From the NCBI RefSeq assembly GCF_032051575.1, contig NZ_DAMBYD010000005.1, positions 62,001 to 126,000 on the forward strand: 64,000 nt of DNA, written 5' to 3'. The stretch comes from Aminipila sp032051575. Lineage in GTDB: Bacteria; Bacillota; Clostridia; Peptostreptococcales; Anaerovoracaceae. Within the stretch, counting starts at the first letter, position 1. Every line of letters starts with the position of its first letter. The notes beneath the pieces are model-generated. The model was not told where the DNA came from. It saw nothing but the letters and a program-made list of their open reading frames with translations, and ran no database searches. The position numbers and the translations under genes were made by a program. Below, in pieces: positions 7,298-16,548 of this stretch.

Positions 7298-9145
7298 ATG
7301 AACTTAAATTTAAATTTGGACAACATACTAAAAAGAGTTGAAAAACCGGCTAGATATATTGGAGGCGAACTTAATTCTGCAAAAAAAGAAATCACAAAGG
7401 ATATGACAAGATTCTGCTTTGCATTTCCAGATACTTATGAAATAGGTATGTCATATTTAGGTATGCAGATTTTATATAATATCTTAAACAAAGAAAAAAA
7501 TATTTATTGTGAACGGGTATTTAGTCCTGGACTTGATATGGAGCAAATTTTAAGAGAAGAGAAAACACCTCTTTTTACATTAGAAACGAAAACTCCTATA
7601 AATGTTGTGGATTTTTTAGGGTTTACCCTTCAATATGAACTTTCGTTTACTAATATCTTAAATATTTTAAATCTAGGAGGGATTCCTTTAAGACGTGAAG
7701 AGAGAGATGAAAGTTACCCTATAATTATAGCAGGGGGGCCTTGTGCGTATAATCCAGAACCTTTGGCTGATATTGTAGATATTTTCTTAATTGGAGACGG
7801 AGAAGAAATATTAATTAAATTATTTAATGAATATCAGATTTCACAAAATGCAGGAGAAAATAGAGAAGAGTTCTATAAAAGAATTGTAAAATTTCAAGGG
7901 GTTTATGTTCCTAAATTTTATAATCCTGTTTATGGCGAAAATGGCCAGATATCCAGAGTGGACAAGCTATATGAAGGAGCACCAGATAAAATTCTAAGAT
8001 GCATTATTCCTGATCTAAATGAAGTTGATTTTCCTGTGGATCCAATTGTACCTTTCATTGAAACTGTACATGACCGGTCTGTTGTGGAAACATTTAGAGG
8101 CTGCACTCGAGGATGTCGTTTTTGCCAGGCAGGTATGATTTACAGACCAGTAAGAGAAAGAAGAATGGCGCTAATTGAAGAACTTGCTAAAAAACAACTT
8201 GAAAACACAGGTCATGAGGAACTGTCTTTATTATCCTTATCCACAAGTGATTACTCTAAATTTGAAGAATTAGCAACTAATTTGATGCATATGTGCAAAA
8301 ATAATAATGTTTCATTATCATTACCTTCACTTAGGCTAGATTCATTTTCCTTTAAAGTATTACAGGAAATACAAGGATATAAGAAATCTGGTCTGACCTT
8401 TGCACCTGAAGCAGGTTCCCAAAGGCTTAGGGATGTTATAAACAAATGTATTACAGAGGAAAATATTTATAACTCTGTAGAACAAGCCCTTGAATTAGGA
8501 TGGAAGAACATTAAACTTTATTTTATGAATGGTCTGCCAACAGAAACCTTTGAGGATATAGATGGAATTTATGCAATAGCTTCAAATATTGTAGAAATGA
8601 ATAAGAAAATTAATGGGAAAGGGAGATTTAATGTAACCGTAAGTGTGTCAAACTTTGTTCCAAAGGCACATACTCCTTTTCAATGGATGTCACAGGATTC
8701 AGCAGAACAGTTTAGTGAGAAACATAAATACCTTAGAGAAAAGTTAAGACCTATTAAAGGCGTAACTTTTAATTACCACGGTACGGATACAAGTGTTTTG
8801 GAAGCTGTATTTGCAAGAGGGGACAGACGTGTATCAAAAGTTCTTATCAGAGCTTTTGAATTAGGATGCAAATTTGATGGATGGACTGAACACTTTAAAT
8901 ATGATGCGTGGATGAAGGCTTTTGAGGAAACAGGCATAGATAAAGATTTTTATACAATCAGAGAAAGAAGTTATAATGAAATCCTGCCATGGGAAATTAT
9001 TGACTGTGGTGTAACAAAAGAATTTTTAATGAGCGAAAATGATAAGGCTAGGAAAGAGGAAATAACCCAAGATTGCAGAAAGGGTTGTGTTGGTTGTGGC
9101 ATGAATAAAAATGTAAAGTGTGAAATGGAGGGTATTAATGGCTAA
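7298..9145 (+). CDS. B12-binding-type radical SAM protein (TIGR03960 family)
   Basis: A 615-residue protein of the TIGR03960 radical-SAM family, usually paired with a TIGR03936 partner. An N-terminal B12-binding-like region is followed by the radical-SAM signature FRGCTRGCRFCQAG with three cluster cysteines. The C-terminal end has a second cysteine cluster, CRKGCVGCGMNKNVKCE. The substrate of the family is not known to me. In many Clostridia this pair sits upstream of rng and rplU; here the pair lies downstream of obg and no ribonuclease G gene follows. AAGAAGG precedes the ATG. Confidence 0.9.
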   Translation: MNLNLNLDNILKRVEKPARYIGGELNSAKKEITKDMTRFCFAFPDTYEIGMSYLGMQILYNILNKEKNIYCERVFSPGLDMEQILREEKTPLFTLETKTPINVVDFLGFTLQYELSFTNILNILNLGGIPLRREERDESYPIIIAGGPCAYNPEPLADIVDIFLIGDGEEILIKLFNEYQISQNAGENREEFYKRIVKFQGVYVPKFYNPVYGENGQISRVDKLYEGAPDKILRCIIPDLNEVDFPVDPIVPFIETVHDRSVVETFRGCTRGCRFCQAGMIYRPVRERRMALIEELAKKQLENTGHEELSLLSLSTSDYSKFEELATNLMHMCKNNNVSLSLPSLRLDSFSFKVLQEIQGYKKSGLTFAPEAGSQRLRDVINKCITEENIYNSVEQALELGWKNIKLYFMNGLPTETFEDIDGIYAIASNIVEMNKKINGKGRFNVTVSVSNFVPKAHTPFQWMSQDSAEQFSEKHKYLREKLRPIKGVTFNYHGTDTSVLEAVFARGDRRVSKVLIRAFELGCKFDGWTEHFKYDAWMKAFEETGIDKDFYTIRERSYNEILPWEIIDCGVTKEFLMSENDKARKEEITQDCRKGCVGCGMNKNVKCEMEGING

Positions 9146-9824
9146 GTATGTATTAAAGTTCTCCAAAGAAGGCTATTTTAAATATACATCACATTTGGAT
9201 TTATTAAGATTATTTAAAAGAAGTTTTAAACGTGTAGGTATAAAATTAGATTATTCCCATGGCTTTAATCCCCACCCTAAGATGGGATTTGCACAGCCAC
9301 TTTCTTTAGGATACTCTAGTATTTCAGAATTGCTGGAATTTGAAACATCACAAGATATTTTGGTTGAAGAAATCAAAAATAAATTAGATTCTATAATGCC
9401 TGAGGGATTGAAAATACTAGGTTGCGTTGAATATAAAGAAGACGGCAAAACTTTAGCGGCGCTTACGGAATCAGCTGAGTATGTTATAGGAATACCTTTT
9501 GGGGAAGAGTTATTAAAAGGAAAAAGCTGCGAAGAAATTTGTCATGAATTTCTTTCGCAGGAACATATTATTGTAAAAAAGAAGCAGAAAAAATCAAAAG
9601 AGTTAGTGGATTTAGACATAAAAACCAAAATTATTAAGTTAGCTTTTTCTAAAGTTAATGGCAAAATAATTGTTTCAGCTTCTTTGGATGCTGGAAGCGA
9701 GTCTAATTTAAGCCCAGAATTACTTATTGATGCAATAATAAGGTTTTTAAATATAGATGTGTCAAGATATGATATTGATGTAATGAGAGTAAACATAATT
9801 TTCAGCAATAAATTCACCATATAA
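9138..9824 (+). CDS. Radical SAM-associated DUF2344 protein (TIGR03936 family)
   Basis: The partner protein of the preceding radical-SAM gene, 228 residues, beginning MAKYVLKFSKEGYFKYTSHLD. The motif HLDLLRLFKRSFKR and the segment YSHGFNPHPKMGFAQPL are typical of the family. In some genomes the two are fused. The ATG at 9138 lies inside the end of the previous gene (eight-base overlap) behind GGAGGG, so translation is coupled. Confidence 0.88.
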   Translation: MAKYVLKFSKEGYFKYTSHLDLLRLFKRSFKRVGIKLDYSHGFNPHPKMGFAQPLSLGYSSISELLEFETSQDILVEEIKNKLDSIMPEGLKILGCVEYKEDGKTLAALTESAEYVIGIPFGEELLKGKSCEEICHEFLSQEHIIVKKKQKKSKELVDLDIKTKIIKLAFSKVNGKIIVSASLDAGSESNLSPELLIDAIIRFLNIDVSRYDIDVMRVNIIFSNKFTI

Positions 9825-9838
9825 TTACAATTAAAATG

Positions 9839-9867
9839 TTGACATCCATAATTTACCAATGTAAAAT
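9839..9867 (+). promoter_or_regulatory. Promoter upstream of comEA-like gene
   Basis: TTGACA at 9839, 17 bases, then TAAAAT at 9862-9867, a good sigma-A promoter for the comEA-like gene 50 bases downstream. Confidence 0.65.
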
Positions 9868-9916
9868 AAAGTTAAATTAATCATAAATTAACATTTATTT
9901 TCAAGGGGGGTATATT

Positions 9917-10660
9917 ATGAAAAGTTATTTAAATAGGGATTATGTTGAAAATTTTATTAGGTATCATAAGAAAATGATTATAAAGGTAGCTGCGGGTTTT
10001 ATACTTTTTGCGGCTGCTTTTTTTGTTTTTTGTATTCGTGACTATAAAGGGGATAATGACGAATTTAAATTAATAAATAATGCAGATGGTAGGATTCAAA
10101 ATCAAAAGCAGATAGAAGAGACTGTAACATCTAATGCAATCGGGGAGAAGAAAGTAGAAAAAAATAAACCGGAAAAAATCTATGTTGATATCACCGGAGC
10201 AGTCGAGATACCTTATGTTTATGAAATGAAAGAAGGGGCAAGGGTTTATGAAGTAATAGAGATTGCAGGAGGGTTAAAAGATGATGCAGATATAAGCAAT
10301 CTTAATCTTGCACAAATTGTAAAGGATGAAGACAAAATAACTGTTTTTACAAAAGATCAGATTGCTAATGGCACAGCTGAACAACCTATGCAAAATAGTA
10401 AGTCCTCAGTTGTTACTAATGCAGATAAAAACCATAATCAACAAAATGAACTGAATCCAGATTCAGAAGGATTAATTAATATCAATGCAGCTACTTCTGC
10501 TGAGTTACAAACCATTAAAGGAATAGGTCCTTCAACAGCTGAAAAAATCATTTCTTATAAGCAGGAGCATGGCCAATTTAAAAAAATTGAGGAAATTATG
10601 AATGTCAGCGGTATAGGTGAAAAAACTTTTGCAAAATTTAAAAGTAAAATTACGGTTTAA
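9917..10660 (+). CDS. comEA: ComEA-like helix-hairpin-helix DNA-binding protein
   Basis: A 247-residue membrane-anchored protein with the layout of ComEA: a cytosolic N-terminus, one transmembrane segment at about 19-40, a linker, an SLBB domain (IYVDITGAVEIPYVYEM...) and a C-terminal double helix-hairpin-helix domain (ININAATSAELQTIKGIG). ComEA captures double-stranded DNA outside the membrane during natural transformation. No comEC or comEB follows, unlike the Bacillus comE operon, so competence cannot be concluded from this gene. AAGGGGGG lies before the ATG. Confidence 0.88.
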   Translation: MKSYLNRDYVENFIRYHKKMIIKVAAGFILFAAAFFVFCIRDYKGDNDEFKLINNADGRIQNQKQIEETVTSNAIGEKKVEKNKPEKIYVDITGAVEIPYVYEMKEGARVYEVIEIAGGLKDDADISNLNLAQIVKDEDKITVFTKDQIANGTAEQPMQNSKSSVVTNADKNHNQQNELNPDSEGLININAATSAELQTIKGIGPSTAEKIISYKQEHGQFKKIEEIMNVSGIGEKTFAKFKSKITV

Positions 10661-10704
10661 AATAGGTAATTCTGTTAAAACTATCCTAGTAAGAGGTGGT
10701 TTTT

Positions 10705-11151
10705 ATGTTTACAAGAAAAAAAAGTTTAATAGAGCGAAAAGGCTTTTATATCACATTAGTTGCCATATTAGGTATTGGATATTTGATTACTAGTCTCCTT
10801 TCCTCCCCGGAGGCTACAATTGAAAGTGAGAATATTAGTACAAATGTTAATCAAACAGTAAAGCAAAATAACATTGAAAAGGATAAGGTTTCTGAAAATA
10901 GTAATTTAAATTCAGATAATAATGATAATAATGTTCAAGAAAATCAATCAAGTGAATATTATTTAGTTAAGGAATCAGATGGGGTAATAAAAATTTACCA
11001 GTATGATAAGAATGGAGTAGAAAACCTACTTAGAACTACGGACATTCTTTTTTCACTACTGAGTGAGGAGGATCAGAAATTATTTTCTGAGGGTGTAGTG
11101 GTAAAGAGTGAAAATGAATTATTAGAATTATTACAAGACTTTGAAAGCTAG
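10705..11151 (+). CDS. Hypothetical single-pass membrane protein upstream of spoIVB
   Basis: About 148 residues. A basic start (MFTRKKSLIERK) is followed by one transmembrane segment near 14-32. The extracytoplasmic part begins with an asparagine-rich, low-complexity linker and ends in a compact domain (YYLVKESDGVIKIYQYDKNG), which resembles small BofC-like C-terminal domains. In Bacillus BofC inhibits SpoIVB, but that link is inferred only from the neighbour and from a short stretch. The start follows AAGAGGTGG. Confidence 0.55.
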   Translation: MFTRKKSLIERKGFYITLVAILGIGYLITSLLSSPEATIESENISTNVNQTVKQNNIEKDKVSENSNLNSDNNDNNVQENQSSEYYLVKESDGVIKIYQYDKNGVENLLRTTDILFSLLSEEDQKLFSEGVVVKSENELLELLQDFES

Positions 11152-11165
11152 GAGTTATTTGCTTT

Positions 11166-12257
11166 ATGAAAAAAATGAGAGTACATGGAATTGTTAAAGG
11201 GCTATGTGTATTTGTTTTATTAGTTGCTGTTATTACAGGTATTTCACTGGTTGTAAAACAGACAGAAGAACCTGCACCAGCAGCTATTAATGTTGTAACA
11301 GAGAAAGTATTAATGCCTGGAGGTCAATCTATAGGCGTTAAGATGGATGTCAAAGGGGTTTTAATTGTAGGTCTTCAGGAAATTGAAACCATAACTGGAG
11401 AAGTAGTTAATCCAGGGATATTGTCTGGATTACAAATTGGTGATACAATATTAGAGATAAATGGACAAAAAGTTTATCGTGCCACAGAGGTGCAGAATAT
11501 CGTAAATAAAATAAGAGGTGAGGTTTTGTTGAAACTTCAGAGAAAAAACGATATTATAGAGATAAGTTTAACCCCTGTCATAGCGAAATCTGACAATATG
11601 TATAAATTAGGAATTTGGGTCAAGGACAAGACGGCAGGTATTGGAACTTTAACTTATTATGATCCACAGAACAACTACTATGGAGCATTAGGCCATGCAA
11701 TAACTGATCCTGAAACTTCTGCAATCCTCCCAGTAGCGGAAGGAGAATTGGTGAATTCAAGGGTAGAGTCTGTCAAGCAGGGTAAAGCGGGAGACCCCGG
11801 TGAAATAAGAGGTATATTCTATGAGGCTGATGATCCGCTTGGCAGTCTGGAAAAAAATACTGAATTCGGCATATTTGGCAGCTTATATGGCAAAATAACT
11901 AATCCATATTATGCCAAACCTTTACCAGTTGGATATCAGGATTCTGTTACAGTAGGCCCAGCATATATTTTGACAACTTTAGATAATAATAAAGTAGATT
12001 GTTTTGAAATAGAAATTGAAAAAGTAAATAAACAAGCTAAACCAGATACAAAAAGTATGACAATAAAGGTGACAGATGAAAGACTTTTGAAGAAGAGTGG
12101 TGGAATTGTTCAAGGCATGAGTGGTAGTCCGATTATTCAGAACGGAAGGCTTATAGGTGCTGTAACTCACGTATTTGTCAACAATCCTCAAAAAGGTTAT
12201 GGCATTTTTATTGAGTGGATGATGCAGGAACAAATGTCGAATCATGTCGAAAAATGA
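11166..12257 (+). CDS. spoIVB: SpoIVB peptidase (S55 family)
   Basis: A 363-residue sporulation signalling serine protease. It has an N-terminal membrane anchor, a PDZ domain (about 85-140, with GLQIGDTILEINGQKV) and the S55 peptidase domain with its histidine in GALGHAITDPE and its serine in MSGSPIIQNG. In Bacillus it is secreted from the forespore and cuts SpoIVFA to trigger pro-sigma-K processing. It lies directly before spo0A, the conserved endospore-former order. Its last codons contain two 0A boxes. Confidence 0.95.
   Translation: MKKMRVHGIVKGLCVFVLLVAVITGISLVVKQTEEPAPAAINVVTEKVLMPGGQSIGVKMDVKGVLIVGLQEIETITGEVVNPGILSGLQIGDTILEINGQKVYRATEVQNIVNKIRGEVLLKLQRKNDIIEISLTPVIAKSDNMYKLGIWVKDKTAGIGTLTYYDPQNNYYGALGHAITDPETSAILPVAEGELVNSRVESVKQGKAGDPGEIRGIFYEADDPLGSLEKNTEFGIFGSLYGKITNPYYAKPLPVGYQDSVTVGPAYILTTLDNNKVDCFEIEIEKVNKQAKPDTKSMTIKVTDERLLKKSGGIVQGMSGSPIIQNGRLIGAVTHVFVNNPQKGYGIFIEWMMQEQMSNHVEK
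12235..12251 (+). promoter_or_regulatory. Two tandem Spo0A boxes
   Basis: TGTCGAA occurs at 12235-12241 and again at 12245-12251. Both copies match the 0A-box heptamer exactly and are spaced ten bases, one helical turn, apart. They lie in the last codons of spoIVB, about 140 bases before the spo0A start, a position suited to autoregulation of spo0A. Confidence 0.7.
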
Positions 12258-12390
12258 CAGAACTTATGTATATTTTCTGATAATTTATGTTGCATAAACT
12301 ACAGAAAAAGTATAAATTAATAGATGCTGGAGTATTGCTAAATAATATAATAATCTATGATGATTATTATGAAATTAAGGGGGATATGTG

Positions 12391-13191
12391 ATGACAAAAA
12401 TAAGTATCGGAATTGCAGATGATAATAAGGATTTTTGCGAAATTCTGAGCGATTATTTCACAGAACAAGAAAATATTGATATTACCTTTGTAGCAAATGA
12501 TGGAATACAAACTGTAGATTGTGTGAAAAAGTATTTACCGGATGTTTTGATTTTAGACATGATTATGCCGCACCTGGATGGTCTTGGTGTTTTAGAAAGC
12601 ATAAATAACATGGATTTGCCAAAATATCCAAAAACAATCATGCTTTCTGCAGTGGGACAAGAATCAATTACTCAGAAAGCAACAAAATTAGGCGCTGAAT
12701 ATTATTTGGTTAAGCCATTTAATTTGGGTGTTTTATCAAAACGAATCAATCAACTTTTTGGGGAGGGGATTGAAGAAGGATCTGGAAAACTTACCAGCAT
12801 AAGAACTGTGGTAAATAATAGCACAGAAAAAACAAGTAATGATTTGGAAGTTGATATTACAAATATTATTCATGAAGTGGGTGTTCCTGCTCATATAAAA
12901 GGGTATCAGTATTTACGAGATGCTATAACCATGGTAGTTGAAGACATGGATTTACTTGGAGCAGTTACTAAGGAGTTATATCCAGCAATAGCAAAAATTA
13001 ATAATACAACACCAAGCAGAGTTGAAAGAGCAATAAGACACGCTATCGAAGTTGCATGGAACAGAGGAAAAATTGAAACAATAAATAATTTGTTTGGATA
13101 TACCGTACATAATGACAAAGGAAAGCCAACCAATTCGGAATTCATCGCAATTATAGCTGATAAACTAAGATTAGAACGTAAGATTTCTTAA
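12391..13191 (+). CDS. spo0A: Sporulation master regulator Spo0A
   Basis: Spo0A of 266 residues. The receiver domain has the acidic pocket Asp10-Asp11, the phosphorylated Asp56 in DVLILDMIMP and the conserved lysine in YYLVKPFN. The C-terminal sporulation DNA-binding domain contains TPSRVERAIRHAIEVAW, the recognition-helix region that reads 0A boxes. The ATG at 12391 is seven bases after AAGGGGGAT; a GTG one codon earlier is less well spaced. Phosphorylated Spo0A commits cells to sporulation. Confidence 0.98.
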   Translation: MTKISIGIADDNKDFCEILSDYFTEQENIDITFVANDGIQTVDCVKKYLPDVLILDMIMPHLDGLGVLESINNMDLPKYPKTIMLSAVGQESITQKATKLGAEYYLVKPFNLGVLSKRINQLFGEGIEEGSGKLTSIRTVVNNSTEKTSNDLEVDITNIIHEVGVPAHIKGYQYLRDAITMVVEDMDLLGAVTKELYPAIAKINNTTPSRVERAIRHAIEVAWNRGKIETINNLFGYTVHNDKGKPTNSEFIAIIADKLRLERKIS

Positions 13192-13224
13192 CATAATTTT
13201 ATTACAGTAAATATTTTTTTGTAT

Positions 13225-13260
13225 AATGGTGCTTGTCCATAGGATTAGCACCATTTATTT
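13225..13260 (+). terminator. Terminator after spo0A
   Basis: AATGGTGCT and AGCACCATT pair perfectly around a 13-base loop, then TTATTTTG. Confidence 0.75.
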
Positions 13261-13346
13261 TGAAGTTTTGCCCGTAAAAAATAGGATGTGCAATCCTCAT
13301 ACAGAAATTTCAGTAGCTTTATCTGCTAGAAAATTTTCCGTGGCTG

Positions 13347-13376
13347 TTGACAGTATTTAAAGAACTATTATATAAT
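13347..13376 (+). promoter_or_regulatory. Promoter of the yneB/ynzC-like operon
   Basis: TTGACA at 13347, 18 bases, TATAAT at 13371-13376. A strong sigma-A promoter. I see no convincing LexA box here, in contrast to the yneA-like promoter at 36.7 kb. Confidence 0.75.
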
Positions 13377-13430
13377 AAAAAACATACTGTGTGCCAAAAC
13401 TTATAGTCAAAATATGAAAGGTTGATACAA

Positions 13431-13988
13431 ATGATTTATGGATATGCTAGTGTTTCATCAAGGGGTCAATTTGAAGCGAACTCAATAGAAGATCAAACAA
13501 AACTAATTAAGCAAAGATATCCCAGTGCAGAAATGATAATTGAAAAATATGAGGATCCAAAAGAAAGACCCAGTTTAAAAGAATGTGTTACTAAGATGTA
13601 TGGCGGAGATACTTTAGTAGTTTCTAAATTGGACAGGCTTTGTGGAACAATAAAGGAAGGTATCGCTTTTATTGAAGAAGCATTAAGTAAAAATATACGT
13701 ATAAATATTATAAACATGGGTATGATTGATGGAACACATACAGGTAAAATGATTGTAAATATAATGTATGCCTTCGCAGAATTTGATAAGGCCATGATAA
13801 TAGAAAGAACTCAGACTGGAAAAGCTATTGCTAAAACTAAAGAAGGATTTAAAGAGGGAAGACCGAAAAAATTTTCTGATTCTGAAATAGAAGAAGCACT
13901 TACTCTGTTAAAGAATAACAGCTATAAGATTGTAGAAGAACAAACAGGTATTAGCAAGAGTACTTTAATTAGAGCAAAACGAGCATAG
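13431..13988 (+). CDS. YneB-like small serine recombinase-family protein
   Basis: A 185-residue member of the serine resolvase/invertase family with a C-terminal HTH (SKSTLIRAKRA). It resembles Bacillus YneB, which is encoded between yneA and ynzC; the next gene here is ynzC-like. The nucleophilic serine is kept (YGYASVSSRGQ), but the usual arginine of the YxRVS motif is a serine, and the second arginine of LDRLGR is missing (LDRLCGTI). Catalysis is therefore doubtful. ATG at 13431 is chosen over the TTG at 13422, which overlaps the GAAAGG site. Confidence 0.8.
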   Translation: MIYGYASVSSRGQFEANSIEDQTKLIKQRYPSAEMIIEKYEDPKERPSLKECVTKMYGGDTLVVSKLDRLCGTIKEGIAFIEEALSKNIRINIINMGMIDGTHTGKMIVNIMYAFAEFDKAMIIERTQTGKAIAKTKEGFKEGRPKKFSDSEIEEALTLLKNNSYKIVEEQTGISKSTLIRAKRA

Positions 13989-14036
13989 AGCATATGAGAT
14001 AGTAAAAAGGGTTTAATTAACAGAGAGGAATATAAA

Positions 14037-14246
14037 ATGCTTTCAAAAGAAAAAATTGATAGAATTAATGAATTGGCAAAAAAATCAAAACGTGTCGGAT
14101 TAACTGATGTTGAAAAAGAAGAGCAGCAAACACTCAGAAAAGAGTATTTGACTAAATTTAGAGAGAGTTTTAGAAATCAACTGTCAAACATAGAAATTGT
14201 AGAAGATGTTGAAGAAGACGTCGAAATTGAAATAAAAGTGAATTAA
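14037..14246 (+). CDS. DUF896 (YnzC/YnzC-like) small protein
   Basis: A 69-residue protein with the DUF896 signature: MLSKEKIDRINELAKKSKRV, then LTDVEKEEQQTLRKEYL and a FRESFRNQL helix. In Bacillus ynzC is the last gene of the SOS operon yneA-yneB-ynzC; its function is not established. Here it follows the yneB-like gene by 48 bases and a terminator closes the pair. The C-terminus is acidic. Confidence 0.88.
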   Translation: MLSKEKIDRINELAKKSKRVGLTDVEKEEQQTLRKEYLTKFRESFRNQLSNIEIVEDVEEDVEIEIKVN

Positions 14247-14256
14247 TTTACTTTAG

Positions 14257-14296
14257 AAAAACAGCGAGAAGTAACAAATTTCTCGCTGTTTTATTT
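14257..14296 (+). terminator. Terminator after ynzC-like gene
   Basis: ACAGCGAGAA pairs with TTCTCGCTGT around an 11-base loop, followed by TTTATTTAT. Confidence 0.85.
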
Positions 14297-14324
14297 ATAT
14301 AGTATTTCTGGAGGTATATGCGTT

Positions 14325-14771
14325 ATGAAGAAATACTATCATTTATTAACATTTGGTGCCATTATTGTAATTATTATCAGTGTCTTTTCAGGATTTAGTA
14401 ATCCTGTAGAAGAGGACATAGTAAAAGATATACTTGAACAGAGGACAAGCATTATGCAAAAAGCTTTTTATAATCAAATCACGAAAGAAAAAGCAGAAGC
14501 TGACCTAGAAAAAATTGAGACATATCCTATTATAACAGAAGATATAAAACAATTGAGGCAATGGGAAAACACACAAATAGACGTAGTGAAAGAAATGAGC
14601 TTTACAAATGTTAAATTAGAAAAAAATTTGTTAGAATATATGACATACAGGGTAGATATTCTATGGGAGATGAGCGGGCTAAGTGAAGATTACTTCATGG
14701 AAAGTAATTATCATGTGGTTTTTAAGAAAAATAATGATAATTATAAATTGTCTTGCTTTGATCCTATATAA
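14325..14771 (+). CDS. Hypothetical exported or membrane-anchored protein
   Basis: A 148-residue protein with an N-terminal hydrophobic segment (about 7-23, LLTFGAIIVIIISVFSGF) that is a signal peptide or anchor. The rest is polar and mostly helical, with several tryptophans (LRQWENTQ, ILWEMSGL). A GGAGGT site precedes the ATG. I do not recognise the family. It stands alone between the ynzC terminator and iscS. Confidence 0.6.
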   Translation: MKKYYHLLTFGAIIVIIISVFSGFSNPVEEDIVKDILEQRTSIMQKAFYNQITKEKAEADLEKIETYPIITEDIKQLRQWENTQIDVVKEMSFTNVKLEKNLLEYMTYRVDILWEMSGLSEDYFMESNYHVVFKKNNDNYKLSCFDPI

Positions 14772-14893
14772 GAAAATAGCCTTATATCATATTTATTTAC
14801 TAGGAAATTTTAAAAAAGGGGTTTATATTTCTGGAAATGTTGGTATAATATTTATTGGAAAATTAATTTATATTTAAATAAAAGGAGCAAATT

Positions 14894-16063
14894 ATGCGAC
14901 AAGTATATCTAGATTATTCAGCAACGACTCCTGTTAAGGAAGCCGTAATGAAGGCAATGATTCCATATTTCACAGAAATGTTTGGAAATCCATCCAGCTT
15001 ATATACAATTGGTGCTACTTCTAAGGAAGCTATGGAAAAAGCAAGAGTACAAGTAGCAAAGCTTATCAATGCACAAGATAAGGAAATATTCTTTACAGCT
15101 TCAGGTACTGAAGCGGATAACTGGTCGGTTTTCGGAATAGCAGATGCATTAAAGAATAAGGGTAATCACATCATCACAACCAAGATTGAACATCATGCTA
15201 TGCTGCATTCCTGCGATTATCTTGAAAAACATGGATATGACGTAACTTATCTTGATGTAGAGCCGGATGGGAGAGTAAATCCTGAAACATTAAAAGCAGC
15301 AATAACTGATAAAACTATTTTGATTAGTATAATGTTTGCAAATAATGAAGTAGGCACTATTCAACCAATAAAAGAATTGGCAGCTATCGCTAAAGAAAAT
15401 GGAGTTATTTTCCATACAGATGCGGTACAAGCCTTAGGTAATGTTCATATTGATGTTAAAGAATTAGGGATTGATTTAATGTCAATGTCAGCACATAAAA
15501 TTTATGGCCCTAAGGGAACGGGAGCATTATTTATTAGAAAAGGCGTAAAGCTTTCTAACTTTATGCATGGTGGTGCTCAGGAAAGTAAGAAAAGAGCAGG
15601 AACTGAAAACCTCCCTGGTATTGTAGGGTTTGGTAAAGCAGCAGAGTTAGCATATGAGAATCTTGATGAACATGTTAAAAAAATAAGTGAACTGAGAAAT
15701 TATTTTGTTGATCAAGTGATGTCAAAAATAGAGAATGTTACACTTAATGGTAGCAAAGAATTTAGACTTCCGGGAAATGCTAACCTTACTTTTGAATTTA
15801 TCGAAGGCGAAGCGATGCTTCTTTATTTAGATATGAAAGGGATTGCCGTATCTACTGGCTCAGCATGTTCTTCGGCATCACTTGTTCCTTCTCATGTACT
15901 TTCTGCACTAGGAATACCAGTAGAAAGAATACATGGATCATTAAGATTTACAGTGGGAGATCCTACTACGAAAGATGATATTGATTATGTTGTAGAAGAA
16001 TTAGTTGGGGTTGTAAACAAATTGAGAAACATTTCTTCTGTTTCTAAGACGAAAGGTTGGTAA
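14894..16063 (+). CDS. iscS: Cysteine desulfurase (IscS/NifS)
   Basis: A PLP enzyme of 389 residues that takes sulfur from cysteine for Fe-S cluster building. It begins with the family pattern VYLDYSATTP. The PLP lysine lies in SMSAHKIYGPKG and the persulfide-carrying cysteine in STGSACSSAS on a mobile loop, the IscS/NifS (group I) pattern. It sits six bases before iscU, the scaffold partner. No iscR regulator is next to it. Confidence 0.95.
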   Translation: MRQVYLDYSATTPVKEAVMKAMIPYFTEMFGNPSSLYTIGATSKEAMEKARVQVAKLINAQDKEIFFTASGTEADNWSVFGIADALKNKGNHIITTKIEHHAMLHSCDYLEKHGYDVTYLDVEPDGRVNPETLKAAITDKTILISIMFANNEVGTIQPIKELAAIAKENGVIFHTDAVQALGNVHIDVKELGIDLMSMSAHKIYGPKGTGALFIRKGVKLSNFMHGGAQESKKRAGTENLPGIVGFGKAAELAYENLDEHVKKISELRNYFVDQVMSKIENVTLNGSKEFRLPGNANLTFEFIEGEAMLLYLDMKGIAVSTGSACSSASLVPSHVLSALGIPVERIHGSLRFTVGDPTTKDDIDYVVEELVGVVNKLRNISSVSKTKGW

Positions 16064-16069
16064 TATATT

Positions 16070-16519
16070 ATGGCAATGTATAATGATAAAGTAATGGATC
16101 ACTTCATGAACCCACATAATGTTGGTGAAATTGATAATGCAGACGGAACAGGTACATATGGAAGTCCTGTTTGTGGAGATATGATGAAAATCGACATAAA
16201 GGTTGAAGATGATGTCATCAAGGATGCAAAATTTAAGACCTTTGGCTGTGGTTCTGCAATAGCATCTTCAAGTGTCGCTACAGATATGATTAAGGGATTA
16301 ACCATAGAAGAAGCTTTAGCAGTAACAAACAAACAGATTATTGATGAGCTTGGCGGTCTACCTGCTGTCAAGATTCACTGTTCAGTGCTTGCAGATCATG
16401 CAATTAAATCTGCTATTTATGATTATGCTCAGAAAAATGGTAAAACATATAAGGGCCTTGAAGGATTCGATCCTAATGCAGATGAAGATGAACATGAAAA
16501 CAGTTGTGGAGTAGAATAA
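16070..16519 (+). CDS. iscU: Iron-sulfur cluster scaffold IscU/NifU N-terminal type
   Basis: A 149-residue scaffold protein on which Fe-S clusters are built with sulfur from IscS. The three ligand cysteines are present: Cys35 in GSPVCGD, Cys60 in KTFGCGSA and Cys104 in KIHCSVLA, and the aspartate after Cys35 is kept. The C-terminal tail is acidic and ends with a further cysteine. A terminator follows. Confidence 0.94.
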   Translation: MAMYNDKVMDHFMNPHNVGEIDNADGTGTYGSPVCGDMMKIDIKVEDDVIKDAKFKTFGCGSAIASSSVATDMIKGLTIEEALAVTNKQIIDELGGLPAVKIHCSVLADHAIKSAIYDYAQKNGKTYKGLEGFDPNADEDEHENSCGVE

Positions 16520-16548
16520 TTAACAAAATAAAAATGCAAATTACATTT

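Noticed and set aside
13361..13376. LexA box before the yneB-like gene
   Set aside because: GAACTATTATAT matches only the first half of the site, so I do not claim SOS control here.
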